A stretch of 64,000 bases of DNA, taken from NCBI RefSeq assembly GCF_022829545.1, contig NZ_JAKSYM010000351.1, forward strand, positions 86,235 through 150,234, written 5' to 3'. The position numbers were made by a program, and so were the translations under genes. The notes beneath the pieces were generated by a model. It saw nothing but the letters and a program-made list of their open reading frames with translations, searched no databases and was not told where the DNA came from. Below, in pieces: positions 15,785-23,982 of the stretch. Numbering within the stretch: the stretch's first letter is position 1; the number at the start of each line of letters is the position of its first letter. The stretch is from Methylobacterium sp. J-030. Its GTDB lineage: Bacteria; Pseudomonadota; Alphaproteobacteria; Rhizobiales; Beijerinckiaceae.

Positions 15785-16203
15785 CAGGAGCCCCATAAAA
15801 CACATACAAATTGAAATACTCATACATTCGATCGAGTCAACGCGGAGGGGTGATGGGCGCGGGCCGGTGTCGCGTGAGAGGCGGGCCGCCGATCCGGTTG
15901 GGCACGACAGCGCCGGCCATCGGATCTTCGAGCCTGCGACCCGCGGGCCGCGCAGCGATCCTGTCGTGAACCGGGTCGGTCGGAGCTGCATGCGGTGCAA
16001 ATCGGGTCCGGCCGGATCCGCCTGCCGGATGTGGACCGCTTGGCGTCGGCCGCTTCCGCTCGACCGGGCTTCGTGATCCAATATTGTCTTCGCACATCGC
16101 GAAGTCTGTTCCAGGAGCGGACCCTCTGTCCTCGCGTCCACGAGCCGAAGAGACGGCATCAGCCCGGCGCCAGCCGGGGACCCGGCCCCGCGCCGTCGCG
16201 GGT
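15785..16203. other. Intergenic region upstream of the MucR-like gene
   Basis: No convincing gene. The first 60 bases next to the MucR-like start are AT-rich (AAAACACATACAAATTGAAA), which fits an autoregulated MucR-type promoter. The rest is GC-rich with only overlapping weak frames. Confidence 0.4.
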
Positions 16204-16608
16204 GTGCGGCGCCGCGGCCTGCGGGTCGCGCCGCTCCTCGTGCTCCTGCTCGTCCCACCCGCGGCCCGGGCGGAGGATGCGCTCGGGCTGATCGCCCCGG
16301 ACGGGCCCGGCTTCGGCGCGCCGCCCGAAACAGAGATGCGGGCCCGGGTTGCCGCCGCGTTTCCGGAGGCGCCCATCGTCCGGTTCCGCAAGGTCAGGCC
16401 GATGACCGGCGAGACCGGCCACGACGTCGCGTTCTGCGGTCAGGTCAGCACCACGCCGCCGGAGCAGCGCGAGCCGAACTTCCACCTGTTCCTCTACGGC
16501 CGCACCGCCGAGACCGAGACCGTTCAGATCCTCGGGTCCGAATCCCTCAACGGCTACCGCGTCGGCCGCAAGTTGATCGGTGCGCTGCGGCGCATCGGGT
16601 GCCTCTAG
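16204..16608 (+). CDS. Exported hypothetical protein (about 134 aa)
   Basis: A Sec-type signal peptide is visible: RRRGLRVAPLLVLLLVPPAA then ARAED, with a likely cut before EDALGL. The mature part (about 110 residues) is a small mixed alpha/beta protein with one pair of Cys (AFCGQVS and the C-terminal RRIGCL), possibly a disulphide. I do not recognise the family. The start is uncertain: GTG at 16204 gives a clean signal peptide, whereas the frame is open to a TTG at 16084 with a non-signal-like, Arg-rich extension. It faces away from the MucR-like gene, and a dispersed repeat overlaps its stop. Confidence 0.6.
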   Translation: MRRRGLRVAPLLVLLLVPPAARAEDALGLIAPDGPGFGAPPETEMRARVAAAFPEAPIVRFRKVRPMTGETGHDVAFCGQVSTTPPEQREPNFHLFLYGRTAETETVQILGSESLNGYRVGRKLIGALRRIGCL

Positions 16609-16666
16609 AACGCTCTGCGCCGACGTGGATGCCGGTTCGGCCCGAGAGAGCGCGTCAAACCAAGAT
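16603..16666 (+). repeat. Dispersed ~60-bp intergenic element, copy 2
   Basis: CTCTAGAACGCTCTGCGCCG through GGTTCGGCCCGAGAGAGCGC. It is inverted relative to the copy at 14611 and in the same orientation as the copy at 47821. The CTCTAG at its start overlaps the stop of the preceding gene. Confidence 0.65.
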
Positions 16667-16802
16667 CTTGGAGCCGCGCTCAAGCGTCGGCCGGCGTGAA
16701 GCCGGCATGAGGACTGTAACCACCGCCCCGAATCCAGCCCTCCTCGGTCAAGCTGAGCCGTGTCATGCTGCCCGAAAACAGACCACGATGGTGGAGAACG
16801 AC

Positions 16803-17201
16803 ATGACGCGCCATACACCGGCTTGGAGATGCCTGATCGCGGCGGCTGCCCTGGTCGTCGCGGGCGCGGCCGCGGCACAGGAGGTCAGGCGGACCGAACT
16901 CGGCCGTCAACCGGTCTCGGGTGAGGAAGGCCGCGAGATCGTCATGCAACTGGTCGAGATCCCGCCGGGGGCGACCTCGCGCCGGCATTTTCACAACGGC
17001 GAGGAGGCCTACTACGTGCTTGAGGGCGGCCTCGTGCAGATGCCCGGCCAGGCGCCGAAGGAGCGGCCGGCGGGCGAGCACGGAATCAACCGGCGCGGCG
17101 TCCCCCACGCGGGCTACACGGTGGTCGGCGACTGGACCATGAAGATCCTGTCGGTCTACGTCGTCGACAAGGGCAAGCCCCTCCAGGAGGCCGCCGAGTG
17201 A
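16803..17201 (+). CDS. Exported cupin-domain protein (132 aa)
   Basis: A signal peptide (RCLIAAAALVVAGAAAAQE) is followed by a small cupin fold. The first cupin motif is visible as PPGATSRRHFHNGEEAYYVLEGG, with two His and one Glu as metal ligands. The second motif is weaker (around GVPHAGYTVVGD), with one His. Such proteins bind a divalent metal; many are of unknown function. Located in the periplasm by its leader. The start at 16803 is chosen because GGTGGAGAACG precedes it at good spacing and the leader begins at once; the frame is open far upstream into the dispersed repeat. No operon partner is obvious. Confidence 0.82.
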   Translation: MTRHTPAWRCLIAAAALVVAGAAAAQEVRRTELGRQPVSGEEGREIVMQLVEIPPGATSRRHFHNGEEAYYVLEGGLVQMPGQAPKERPAGEHGINRRGVPHAGYTVVGDWTMKILSVYVVDKGKPLQEAAE

Positions 17202-17315
17202 CCCGCTGCCCCATCCGTGGCGAGAATGTGGCAGAAGCTTGACTATTCGAACCGAATCAGATTTAAACTTGACCGTTGCCTCGTAGATACACCCCAAGAT
17301 CCGTTGGAGGTTCCG

Positions 17316-17576
17316 ATGTGCGCGCGGAAGACCTTCTATATTTTCGCCAAGTCGTCCGATGCTCAGCAGTTCTGCGCCGTCCGGCAGGATCAGCCCATCC
17401 CCCGGATGATCGACGGCGTGCAGTGGCGTTATGTGAACTGCATCGACACGGCGCGGGACAAGCCCTACGGTTTCGACGCCGACGATGCCCATAAGGCCAT
17501 GCGGCATCGCGGCGTCTACTTCTACAGACGCGAATTCATCTTCTCTCAGCCCGGCGGCCTGCTTCAGGCGGCCTGA
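17316..17576 (+). CDS. Hypothetical protein (86 aa)
   Basis: A small soluble protein starts MCARKTFYIFAKSSDAQQFC and continues with a central WRYVNCIDTARDKPYGFDAD segment. It has no signal peptide or membrane helix and three Cys. I do not recognise a family. The start at 17316 is well supported by TTGGAGG at 17304-17310. The frame is also open up to 17217, but that extension has no ribosome binding site. The upstream sequence 17235-17285 (GACTATTCGAACCGAATCAG and on) is comparatively AT-rich and may hold its promoter. Confidence 0.65.
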   Translation: MCARKTFYIFAKSSDAQQFCAVRQDQPIPRMIDGVQWRYVNCIDTARDKPYGFDADDAHKAMRHRGVYFYRREFIFSQPGGLLQAA

Positions 17577-17707
17577 GCGTCGCCCGCCCTCCCCGGGGTG
17601 CCTTAAAACGCCGCAGCCCGCCGCGGCCGGGCGAACCGATCGCGGGGACCGTCGCTTGGCACGCGGCGGGATCCGGCGAGTCGGGCCCCGGCCATGGGAG
17701 GACGGAC

Positions 17708-18010
17708 GTGTCGTTCAGGAAGGGTCTGGCCGGCATCACGCTGGCAATGATGGGCACGGCCCCGGCTCCGGCCTGGGCCTGGGGCGTTCCCGGATGCACC
17801 AATCTGCCCGAATACAACCGCGCCCTGGGGGCGTTGCAGGGCATGACGAGCGCTTGCGACATGAGCGTCGAGGAGGCCCGGCGCGTCATCGCGGCCCATG
17901 ACGGGGTCGCCGCACCGCCGCCCGCCGCCGCGGCGCCGATGGCCGCGCCGCCCCGGGCTCACCGCCGGCATCATCGGCGGGTCCGGCACGCGCGCTCGAC
18001 CCGGCCGTGA
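17708..18010 (+). CDS. Small exported hypothetical protein with basic Pro/Ala-rich tail (100 aa)
   Basis: GTG start preceded by GGGAGGA. A signal peptide (FRKGLAGITLAMMGTAPAPA, then WAWG) leads to a short mature protein with two Cys (PGCTNLPEYNRALGALQGMT and SACDMS) that could form a disulphide. The last 35 residues are a run of Ala and Pro followed by His/Arg-rich sequence (RAHRRHHRRVRHARS), which is low in complexity. Function unknown, probably periplasmic. It ends 34 bases from the convergent GntR gene. Confidence 0.6.
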   Translation: MSFRKGLAGITLAMMGTAPAPAWAWGVPGCTNLPEYNRALGALQGMTSACDMSVEEARRVIAAHDGVAAPPPAAAAPMAAPPRAHRRHHRRVRHARSTRP

Positions 18011-18044
18011 CGGGTGCGTGTGGGGCCGGCGCGGGCGGACCGGA

Positions 18045-18701
18045 TCACGGGGCGGCCGGTTCGATCCGCACGCGCTCGTAGGCGTCCACGACGTGGCGGC
18101 GCATGAGATCGGCCGCGCCCTCGGCGTCGCCGGAGATCATCCGCTCCAGGATGCGGCTGTGCTCCTGCCAGACGCTGATCGACATGCCCGGATACCGCAG
18201 CACCTGCCCCATGGCGCGGCGCAGATGCAGCCAGTGCAGCCGCATGGTCTCCCCGATGATCGGGTTACCGGATAAATCGTACAGGAAGGCGTGGAAATCC
18301 ATGTCGGCCTGGAGCGTGGCCCGGGCATCGCCCGCCACCACGAGGTTGCGGCCGTGCTCGACCAGGGACCGTCCGCGCACGATGGCGCTCTTGCTCAGCC
18401 GGCCCGCCGCGAGGCTCACCGCCAGGGGCTCCACCGCCGAGCGGAACTGGTAGATCGCCTCGAAGAACTCGGGCTCCACCGCCGTCACGGTCAGACCCCG
18501 GCGGCCCGTCTGGACCAGAAAGCCCTGCGCCTTCAGCACCGCCAGGGCGTGCGTCACCGGTTGGCGGGAGACGCTGAGGCGGGCCGCGATGTCGTCCTGC
18601 GTGAGGCGCTCGCCCGGCTTGAAGGTCCCGTCGCACAGGGCGTCGAGGATCACCGCGTAGGCCTGATCGACAAGGCTCGTCGACGGTTCGAGTGACTGCA
18701 C
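18045..18701 (-). CDS. GntR-family regulator, FadR/FCD type (218 aa), likely controlling the adjacent 2-hydroxyisobutyrate genes
   Basis: The N-terminal winged helix-turn-helix of the GntR family is seen in GERLTQDDIAARLSVSRQPV and the following VLKAQGFLVQTGRRGLTVT. The C-terminal all-helical FCD ligand-binding domain contains the metal-site residues (ADMDFHAFLY and a later LHLRR..MGQ, EHSRILERM). Such regulators sense carboxylic acids and usually repress neighbouring catabolic genes. The GTG at 18701 is chosen over an ATG at 18761 because GGGAG lies 8 bases upstream. It is divergent from the MFS gene, and a motif at 18786 in that gap is repeated upstream of hcmB, which supports control of the whole cluster. 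Confidence 0.88.
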   Translation of the reverse strand: MQSLEPSTSLVDQAYAVILDALCDGTFKPGERLTQDDIAARLSVSRQPVTHALAVLKAQGFLVQTGRRGLTVTAVEPEFFEAIYQFRSAVEPLAVSLAAGRLSKSAIVRGRSLVEHGRNLVVAGDARATLQADMDFHAFLYDLSGNPIIGETMRLHWLHLRRAMGQVLRYPGMSISVWQEHSRILERMISGDAEGAADLMRRHVVDAYERVRIEPAAP

Positions 18702-18785
18702 GCCCAAAACTCCCGCCCACACGCTGGCGAACGGTATCCGGTCCGCTTGACAGAATCGCAAGCGCTCTGCACGTTGCGTTCCGTG

Positions 18786-18803
18786 TACTGAATTCCGTGT
18801 TCG
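18786..18803 (+). promoter_or_regulatory. Candidate GntR operator, site 1
   Basis: TACTGAATTCCGTGTTCG lies between the divergent GntR and MFS genes. The same motif occurs on the minus strand at 22081-22100 as TATTGAATTCCGTACTCCGT. A partial direct repeat (TTCCGTGT) is also present at 18779. Assignment to this GntR protein is inference. Confidence 0.45.
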
Positions 18804-18965
18804 TTAAATCATGACGGCGCGGGATGAAATTCCGGTCGGACGCCACCGGCCGGACTTGCGACGGAAGCATCCCCCGAAGGGCCGCCGGGATCGCGAAAAC
18901 AGACTTGAACCGGCGCGACGACGCCGGACGGACCAAAAAAATCTGTGATCGACAGGGAGGACGTC

Positions 18966-20270
18966 ATGTCGAGCGGTCTCACGCTGAACCCCGTCGCCGG
19001 CCTGTCGGATCGCGACGCGCTCTACGGGCGCGTGCTCCGCCGGGTCGTGCCGTTCCTGCTGGTCTGCTACGTGGCGGCGTATCTCGACCGGGTGAATGTC
19101 GGCTTCGCCAAGCTGCAGATGCTGGGCGATCTCAAGTTCAGCGAGACCGTCTACGGGCTCGGGGCCGGGGTGTTCTTCCTCGGCTACGCCCTGTTCGAGA
19201 TCCCGAGCAACATCGTCATGGTCCGGGTCGGCGCCCGGTACTGGATCTCGCGGATCATGATCACCTGGGGGCTGATCTCGGCCGCGATGATGTTCGTGTC
19301 CTCGCCGACGAGCTTCTACGTCCTGCGCTTCCTCCTGGGCGTGGCCGAGGCGGGGTTCATCCCGGCGATCATCTACTACCTGACGGTCTGGTTCCCCGCC
19401 TCCCACCGCGGCAAGGCCTCGGCGCTGTTCCTGGCGGGGATCCCGCTCTCGGGGATCATCGGCGGTCCGCTCTCGGGCTGGATCATGACGGCCTTCCACG
19501 GCACGACCGGTCTCCAGGGCTGGCAGTGGATGTTCCTGATCGAGGGGCTGTTCGCCACGCTCCTCGGCCTCTGGTGCCTGGTCCGCCTCGACAACGATCC
19601 GGCCTCGGCCACGTGGCTCACCCCGGCCGAGAAGGAGCGGATCACCGCCGACATCGCCGCCGAGGCGCGGGACAAGCCGCTGCACTCGGCCCGCGACGGC
19701 CTGACCAGCGGCCGGATCTGGCTGCTCAGCGGCACCTACTTCTTCTTCACGATGGGGCTCTATGGGATCAGCTTCTGGCTGCCCTCGATCATCCGGGACA
19801 GCGGCGTGAAGGACCCGCTGACGGTCGGGCTCCTCACGGCGATCCCCTACACGGGCGCCTTCGTGACGATGTTCATCGTCGGCCTGAGTTCGGACCGCCA
19901 GCGCGAGCGGCGCTGGCACCTCGCGGTCCCGGCCCTGGTGGGGGCGGCGGGGCTGATCGCGAGCGTGCTGGTGGCGCACAGCCCGGTCCTGGCGCTGGCG
20001 GCCCTCACGCTGGCTTCGGCCGGGACGCTGACCTGCATCCCGCAATTCTACACCCTGGCCCCGGCCGTGCTCTCGGGAGCGGCGGCGGCGACGGGCCTCG
20101 CGGTCGCCAATTCGGTCGGCAGCGTCGCGGGCTTCGTGAGCCCGTACCTCCTGGGCTGGGTCAAGGACGCCACCGGCAGCACCGGGCAGGGCGTGATGGT
20201 GCTCGGCGCCATGCTGGTGATCGGCGCAGGCTTGGTCTTCCTCAACCCGGCGCGGCTGGTGAACCGCTGA
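18966..20270 (+). CDS. MFS transporter, anion:cation symporter type (434 aa)
   Basis: This is a 12-helix major facilitator carrier in the inner membrane. The family signature for anion/cation symporters is visible near helix 1-2 (YVAAYLDRVNVGFAKLQM) and helix 4 (LLGVAEAGFIPAIIYYLTVW, with FPASHRGKASALF following). The typical substrates are organic anions such as phthalate, hydroxy acids or tartrate. Here it lies between a GntR regulator and 2-hydroxyisobutyrate genes, so uptake of 2-hydroxyisobutyrate or a related acid is the likely job. The start at 18966 follows AGGGAGG. It converges on the lyase-like gene 11 bases away. Confidence 0.92.
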   Translation: MSSGLTLNPVAGLSDRDALYGRVLRRVVPFLLVCYVAAYLDRVNVGFAKLQMLGDLKFSETVYGLGAGVFFLGYALFEIPSNIVMVRVGARYWISRIMITWGLISAAMMFVSSPTSFYVLRFLLGVAEAGFIPAIIYYLTVWFPASHRGKASALFLAGIPLSGIIGGPLSGWIMTAFHGTTGLQGWQWMFLIEGLFATLLGLWCLVRLDNDPASATWLTPAEKERITADIAAEARDKPLHSARDGLTSGRIWLLSGTYFFFTMGLYGISFWLPSIIRDSGVKDPLTVGLLTAIPYTGAFVTMFIVGLSSDRQRERRWHLAVPALVGAAGLIASVLVAHSPVLALAALTLASAGTLTCIPQFYTLAPAVLSGAAAATGLAVANSVGSVAGFVSPYLLGWVKDATGSTGQGVMVLGAMLVIGAGLVFLNPARLVNR

Positions 20271-20281
20271 GCGGCATCCGC

Positions 20282-21985
20282 TCAGCCCCCGCGCCACGCC
20301 CGCTCGGCCCGGTCCCAGGCCTCCAGGGGCTGGAGATCCGGCACCCACGCCAACCCGCTCTTGGCATCCGACGAGATGGCCTCCGTGGTCACCAGCACGT
20401 CGAGCAGGGCCGGGCGGTTGGCCATCGCCCGGGCGAGGGCGTCCGGCAGGTCCTCGGCCCGCTCCACCCGCTCGGCGTGCAATCCGAAGGCCCGCGCCAT
20501 GGCGGCGTGGTCGGCGCGCTGGAGCCGCGTCCCGACCACGCGCCCGTGCGTGACCTCCTGGTCGTGGACCTCGATCTGCCACGCGCCGTTGTTGGCCACC
20601 ACGAACAGGACCGGCGCGGCGTGCCGCTTGGCGGTGTCGAGCTCCATGGCGTTGAAGCCGAAGGCGCCGTCCCCGGTGGCGACCACGACGGTCCGACCGG
20701 GGGCCGCGAGCGCGGCCGCGATCCCGTAGGGCACGCCGACGCCGATGCAGCCGAACGGGCCGGGATCGAGCATGGTCCGGGCCGAGAGGCCGACCCGGGC
20801 GAAGCTCAGGAAATCGCCGCCGTCGGTCACCAGCACGGAATCGGTCCCGGCCGCGTCCTGAATCGCGGCGAGCAGGCGGTTCGGATGCATGGTGCCGTCC
20901 GACCCGTCCGGGGCGGTCCGGGACTGTACCCGGAGCTTTTCGGCCCGGGCGGCGTGGCCTTGGCGCAGATCGTCCGCCCAGGCGCGGTCGAGGGACGGTG
21001 CGCGGTCGCCGATCCCGCGCGTCAGTGCCGCCAGGGTCGCGCCGGGATCGGCCAGGAGGGCGGTGCCGGAGCGGTTGTCGCGCAGCTCCCCGGGGGCGCC
21101 CGCGATCCGCAGGAACTGCGCCGCGCCGAACACCGACGGCGAGCCGTAGGCGAGCTGGAAATCCAGGCGCCGCCCCACCGTGATCACGAGATCGGCCTCC
21201 TGCATGGCCCGGCCGCGCATCGCGGCGATCACCGCGGGGTGGTCGTCCGGCACCAGCCCGCGGCTCTCGGCCGTATCGAGATAGGGTCCGCCGAGGCGGT
21301 CGAGGAACGCGATGAGCTGCGGGCCGGCTGCCCGCGCGCCGCGCCCGCTGATCACCAGGGGCCGCCGCGCCCCCAGCACGAGGTCGACGGCGCGGGCGAC
21401 CGCCTCCGGGTCCGGATAGGCGCGCGACGGGGCGCGCGGGTGCATCAATTCAGGCAGCAGCAGCGGCGCCGGCACCGGGGCCCGAAGCACGTCGGTCGGG
21501 ACGTCGAGATAGGCCGGCCCTGGATCGCCGCCCTCGCCGAGCGCTCGCGCCACCGCCTCGGCGAGTTCCTGCGGCAGGAGGCCCGGCTCGCGCACCGTCC
21601 GGGCATAGCGCGTGATCGGGCCGACGAGCCGCGCGTGGTCGAGGTCCTGCAGGGCGCCCCGGTTCTCCTGCGCCCGGGGTGGCGTGCCCGAGAGCACGAG
21701 GACGGGCGTGCGCGACACGTGCGCGTTGGCGATGCCGGTGATCGCGTTGGTGAGGCCCGGCCCCGCGGTGACCAGGGCGACCCCGAAGCCGCCGACGACC
21801 TCGGCTTCGGCCTGCGCCATGTGGACGGCCGCCCGCTCGTCGCGCACGTCCACGATGCGGATGCCGGCTGCGTCGAGCGCCATCCAGATCGGCATGATGT
21901 GGCCGCCGCACAGCCCGTAGACCCGCGCGATGCCGTGGTTGCGCAGGAACGCGGCGATCACGGATGCGGCGCTGTTCTGGCTCAC
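20282..21985 (-). CDS. Thiamine-diphosphate enzyme, 2-hydroxyacyl-CoA lyase/acetolactate synthase-like (567 aa)
   Basis: A full-length ThDP enzyme of the acetolactate synthase fold. The Pyr domain has the catalytic Glu in DVRDERAAVHMAQAEA (E50). A central domain follows. The PP domain has the cofactor motif GDGAFGFNAM through VVANNG. In Actinomycetospora a related lyase splits 2-hydroxyisobutyryl-CoA to acetone and formyl-CoA and is encoded beside the CoA ligase. Here it is divergent from hcmB and the ligase, which supports a similar role, but a generic 2-keto-acid carboligase cannot be excluded. The GTG at 21985 is preceded by GGAGGGGGGA; an upstream ATG (22003) would include that ribosome site in the coding region. 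Confidence 0.85.
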   Translation of the reverse strand: MSQNSAASVIAAFLRNHGIARVYGLCGGHIMPIWMALDAAGIRIVDVRDERAAVHMAQAEAEVVGGFGVALVTAGPGLTNAITGIANAHVSRTPVLVLSGTPPRAQENRGALQDLDHARLVGPITRYARTVREPGLLPQELAEAVARALGEGGDPGPAYLDVPTDVLRAPVPAPLLLPELMHPRAPSRAYPDPEAVARAVDLVLGARRPLVISGRGARAAGPQLIAFLDRLGGPYLDTAESRGLVPDDHPAVIAAMRGRAMQEADLVITVGRRLDFQLAYGSPSVFGAAQFLRIAGAPGELRDNRSGTALLADPGATLAALTRGIGDRAPSLDRAWADDLRQGHAARAEKLRVQSRTAPDGSDGTMHPNRLLAAIQDAAGTDSVLVTDGGDFLSFARVGLSARTMLDPGPFGCIGVGVPYGIAAALAAPGRTVVVATGDGAFGFNAMELDTAKRHAAPVLFVVANNGAWQIEVHDQEVTHGRVVGTRLQRADHAAMARAFGLHAERVERAEDLPDALARAMANRPALLDVLVTTEAISSDAKSGLAWVPDLQPLEAWDRAERAWRGG

Positions 21986-22080
21986 AATGGCTCCCCCCTC
22001 CATGTCCACAGCCTGATCTCGCGGCACTGCAATATAAGTTCACCCTTGACCGCGAACCGGCACGATCTTACCCAAAGCAT

Positions 22081-22100
22081 ACGGAGTACGGAATTCAATA
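22081..22100 (-). promoter_or_regulatory. Candidate GntR operator, site 2
   Basis: On the minus strand this reads TATTGAATTCCGTACTCCGT, sharing 13-14 bases with the site at 18786. It sits just upstream of the hcmB start (22116) and downstream of a plausible -35 TTGACC at about 22048, a fitting place for repression. Confidence 0.45.
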
Positions 22101-22115
22101 GCGAGGGCCCCCGGG

Positions 22116-22523
22116 ATGAGCCAGCCGATCCGCGTCCTGTTGGCCAAGGTCGGCCTCGATGGCCACGACCGGGGCGTGAAGGTGGTCGCCCGCACCCTGC
22201 GCGATGCCGGCATGGACGTGATCTACTCGGGGCTGCACCGCACCCCCGAGGAGGTCGTCACCGCGGCGATCCAGGAGGATGTCGACGTGCTCGGCGTCAG
22301 CCTGCTCTCGGGCGTCCAGCTCACGGTCTTCCCGAAGATCTTCAAGCTCCTGTCGGAGCAGCAGGCGGACGACCTGATCGTCATCGCGGGCGGGGTGATG
22401 CCGGACGAGGATGTCGCGGCCATCAAGGAGATGGGCGTGCGCGAGGTCCTGCTGCAGGACACCCCGCCGGATCTCATCGTCAGCACCCTGCGCCGGCTGG
22501 TGGCCGAGCGCGGCGAACGTTGA
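22116..22523 (+). CDS. hcmB: 2-Hydroxyisobutyryl-CoA mutase small (cobalamin-binding) subunit (135 aa)
   Basis: This is the B12-binding partner of the mutase large subunit. The DxHxxG motif is visible as D15-G-H17-D-R-G20, with H17 as lower axial ligand to cobalt. The second and third cofactor motifs follow (LGVSLLSGVQLTVFP and VIAGGVMPDED). Length matches stand-alone small subunits of 2-hydroxyisobutyryl-CoA and isobutyryl-CoA mutases rather than the fused methylmalonyl-CoA mutase. It is first in the hcmB-ligase-meaH-hcmA operon, 10 bases before the ligase gene. The substrate assignment rests on the large subunit's active-site residues. Confidence 0.9.
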   Translation: MSQPIRVLLAKVGLDGHDRGVKVVARTLRDAGMDVIYSGLHRTPEEVVTAAIQEDVDVLGVSLLSGVQLTVFPKIFKLLSEQQADDLIVIAGGVMPDEDVAAIKEMGVREVLLQDTPPDLIVSTLRRLVAERGER

Positions 22524-22533
22524 GGGGGCGGCC

Positions 22534-23982
22534 ATGGAAGCCTGGACCTTCCCCACCGCCTACGACGACAGCTACTTTCCGGCGGACGACAGCCGCTACT
22601 GGTTCCCCCGGCGCGAGACCATGCCGGCGGGGGAGCGCGAGGCCGCGATCCTCGGCCGCCTGCGCGAGGTCTGCGCCTACGCGTACGCCAATGCGCCGTT
22701 CTACCGCCGCCGCTGGGACGAGGCCGGCTTCCATCCGGACCAGCTGAAGAGCCTGGAGGATTTCGAGGACCGGGTGCCGGTGGTCACCAAGGCGGAGCTG
22801 CGCGCCTCGCAGAACGCAGCCCCGCCCTTCGGCGACTATCTCTGCGTGCCGGACCGCGAGATCTTCCACATCCACGGGACGAGCGGCACCACTGGGCGGC
22901 CCACCGCCTTCGCGATCGGCCGCAACGACTGGAACGCCATCGCCAACGCCCATGCCCGGATCATGTGGGGCATGGGGATCCGGCCGGGCGACATGGTCTG
23001 CGTGGCCGCCATCCTCAGCCTGTACATGGGCAGCTGGGGGGCGCTGGCCGGGGCCGAGCGCCTGGGCGCACAATCCTTCCCGTTCGGCGCCGGCGCCCCC
23101 GGCATGACCGCCCGCTGCGCCCAGTGGCTCGCGAGCCTGAAACCCGCGGCCTTCTACGGCACGCCGACCTACGCCCTGCACCTCGCCGAGGTCGCCCGCG
23201 GCGAGGGGCTCGACCCGCGCGATTTCGGCCTGCGCATCATGTTCTTCTCGGGCGAGCCCGGCGCCTCGATCCCGGGCGTGCGCGACCGCATCGCCGAGGC
23301 CTTCGGCGCGAGGGTGTTCGATTGCGGCTCGATGGCGGAGATGTCGCCGTTCATGAACGTCTCGGGCACCGCCGAGACCGAGGGCATGCTCTGCTGGCAG
23401 GACGTGGTCTACACCGAGGTCTGCGACCCGGCCACGATGCGCCGCGTGCCCTACGGCAGCCGCGGCACCCCGGTCTACACGCATCTGGAGCGCACCTCCC
23501 AGCCGATGATCCGGCTGGCGTCGGGCGACCTCACCCTCTGGACCAACGATCCGACCCCGTGCGGCCGGACCTATCCGAGCCTGCCGCAGGGCATCTTCGG
23601 GCGGATCGACGACATGTTCACGATCCGCGGCGAGAACGTCTACCCGAGCGAGATCGACGCCGCGCTCAACGCCACCGCGGGCTACGGCGGCGAGCACCGG
23701 ATCGTCATCAGTCGCCAGGCGGCGATGGACGAGCTGCTGCTGCGGGTCGAGGCGGATGACGGCGTGTTCGCCCGCGGCCCCGAGGCCGTCGAGGCGTTCC
23801 GCCGCGACACCTGCCACCGGCTGCAGAAGATGCTGGGCCTCCGGGCTCAAGCGGAGATCCTGGCCCCCAACACCCTGCCGCGCACCGACTTCAAAGCCCG
23901 CCGGGTGATCGACGACCGCGCGGTGTTCCGCGACATGCACGCCCAGATCGCCGACCCGGGCGTCGACAGGGGCGCAGCGTGA
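22534..23982 (+). CDS. hcl: 2-Hydroxyisobutyrate-CoA ligase-like adenylate-forming enzyme (482 aa)
   Basis: This is an AMP-forming acyl-CoA synthetase of the phenylacetate-CoA ligase group, slightly longer than typical. The P-loop motif is HGTSGTTGRPTAF (about 114-126). Later motifs are FDCGSMAEMSPF and GRIDDMFTIRGENVYPSEID, the latter holding the AMP-contacting Asp and the hinge. It would activate a carboxylic acid for the mutase. In Aquincola and Kyrpidia the gene in this operon position is the 2-hydroxyisobutyrate-CoA ligase, hence the name. The start ATG at 22534 follows GAGGGGG. Its stop overlaps the next start (GTGA). Confidence 0.85.
   Translation: MEAWTFPTAYDDSYFPADDSRYWFPRRETMPAGEREAAILGRLREVCAYAYANAPFYRRRWDEAGFHPDQLKSLEDFEDRVPVVTKAELRASQNAAPPFGDYLCVPDREIFHIHGTSGTTGRPTAFAIGRNDWNAIANAHARIMWGMGIRPGDMVCVAAILSLYMGSWGALAGAERLGAQSFPFGAGAPGMTARCAQWLASLKPAAFYGTPTYALHLAEVARGEGLDPRDFGLRIMFFSGEPGASIPGVRDRIAEAFGARVFDCGSMAEMSPFMNVSGTAETEGMLCWQDVVYTEVCDPATMRRVPYGSRGTPVYTHLERTSQPMIRLASGDLTLWTNDPTPCGRTYPSLPQGIFGRIDDMFTIRGENVYPSEIDAALNATAGYGGEHRIVISRQAAMDELLLRVEADDGVFARGPEAVEAFRRDTCHRLQKMLGLRAQAEILAPNTLPRTDFKARRVIDDRAVFRDMHAQIADPGVDRGAA

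Noticed and set aside
18804..20582. 592-codon minus-strand frame across the MFS gene
   Set aside because: Antisense shadow of the carrier gene.
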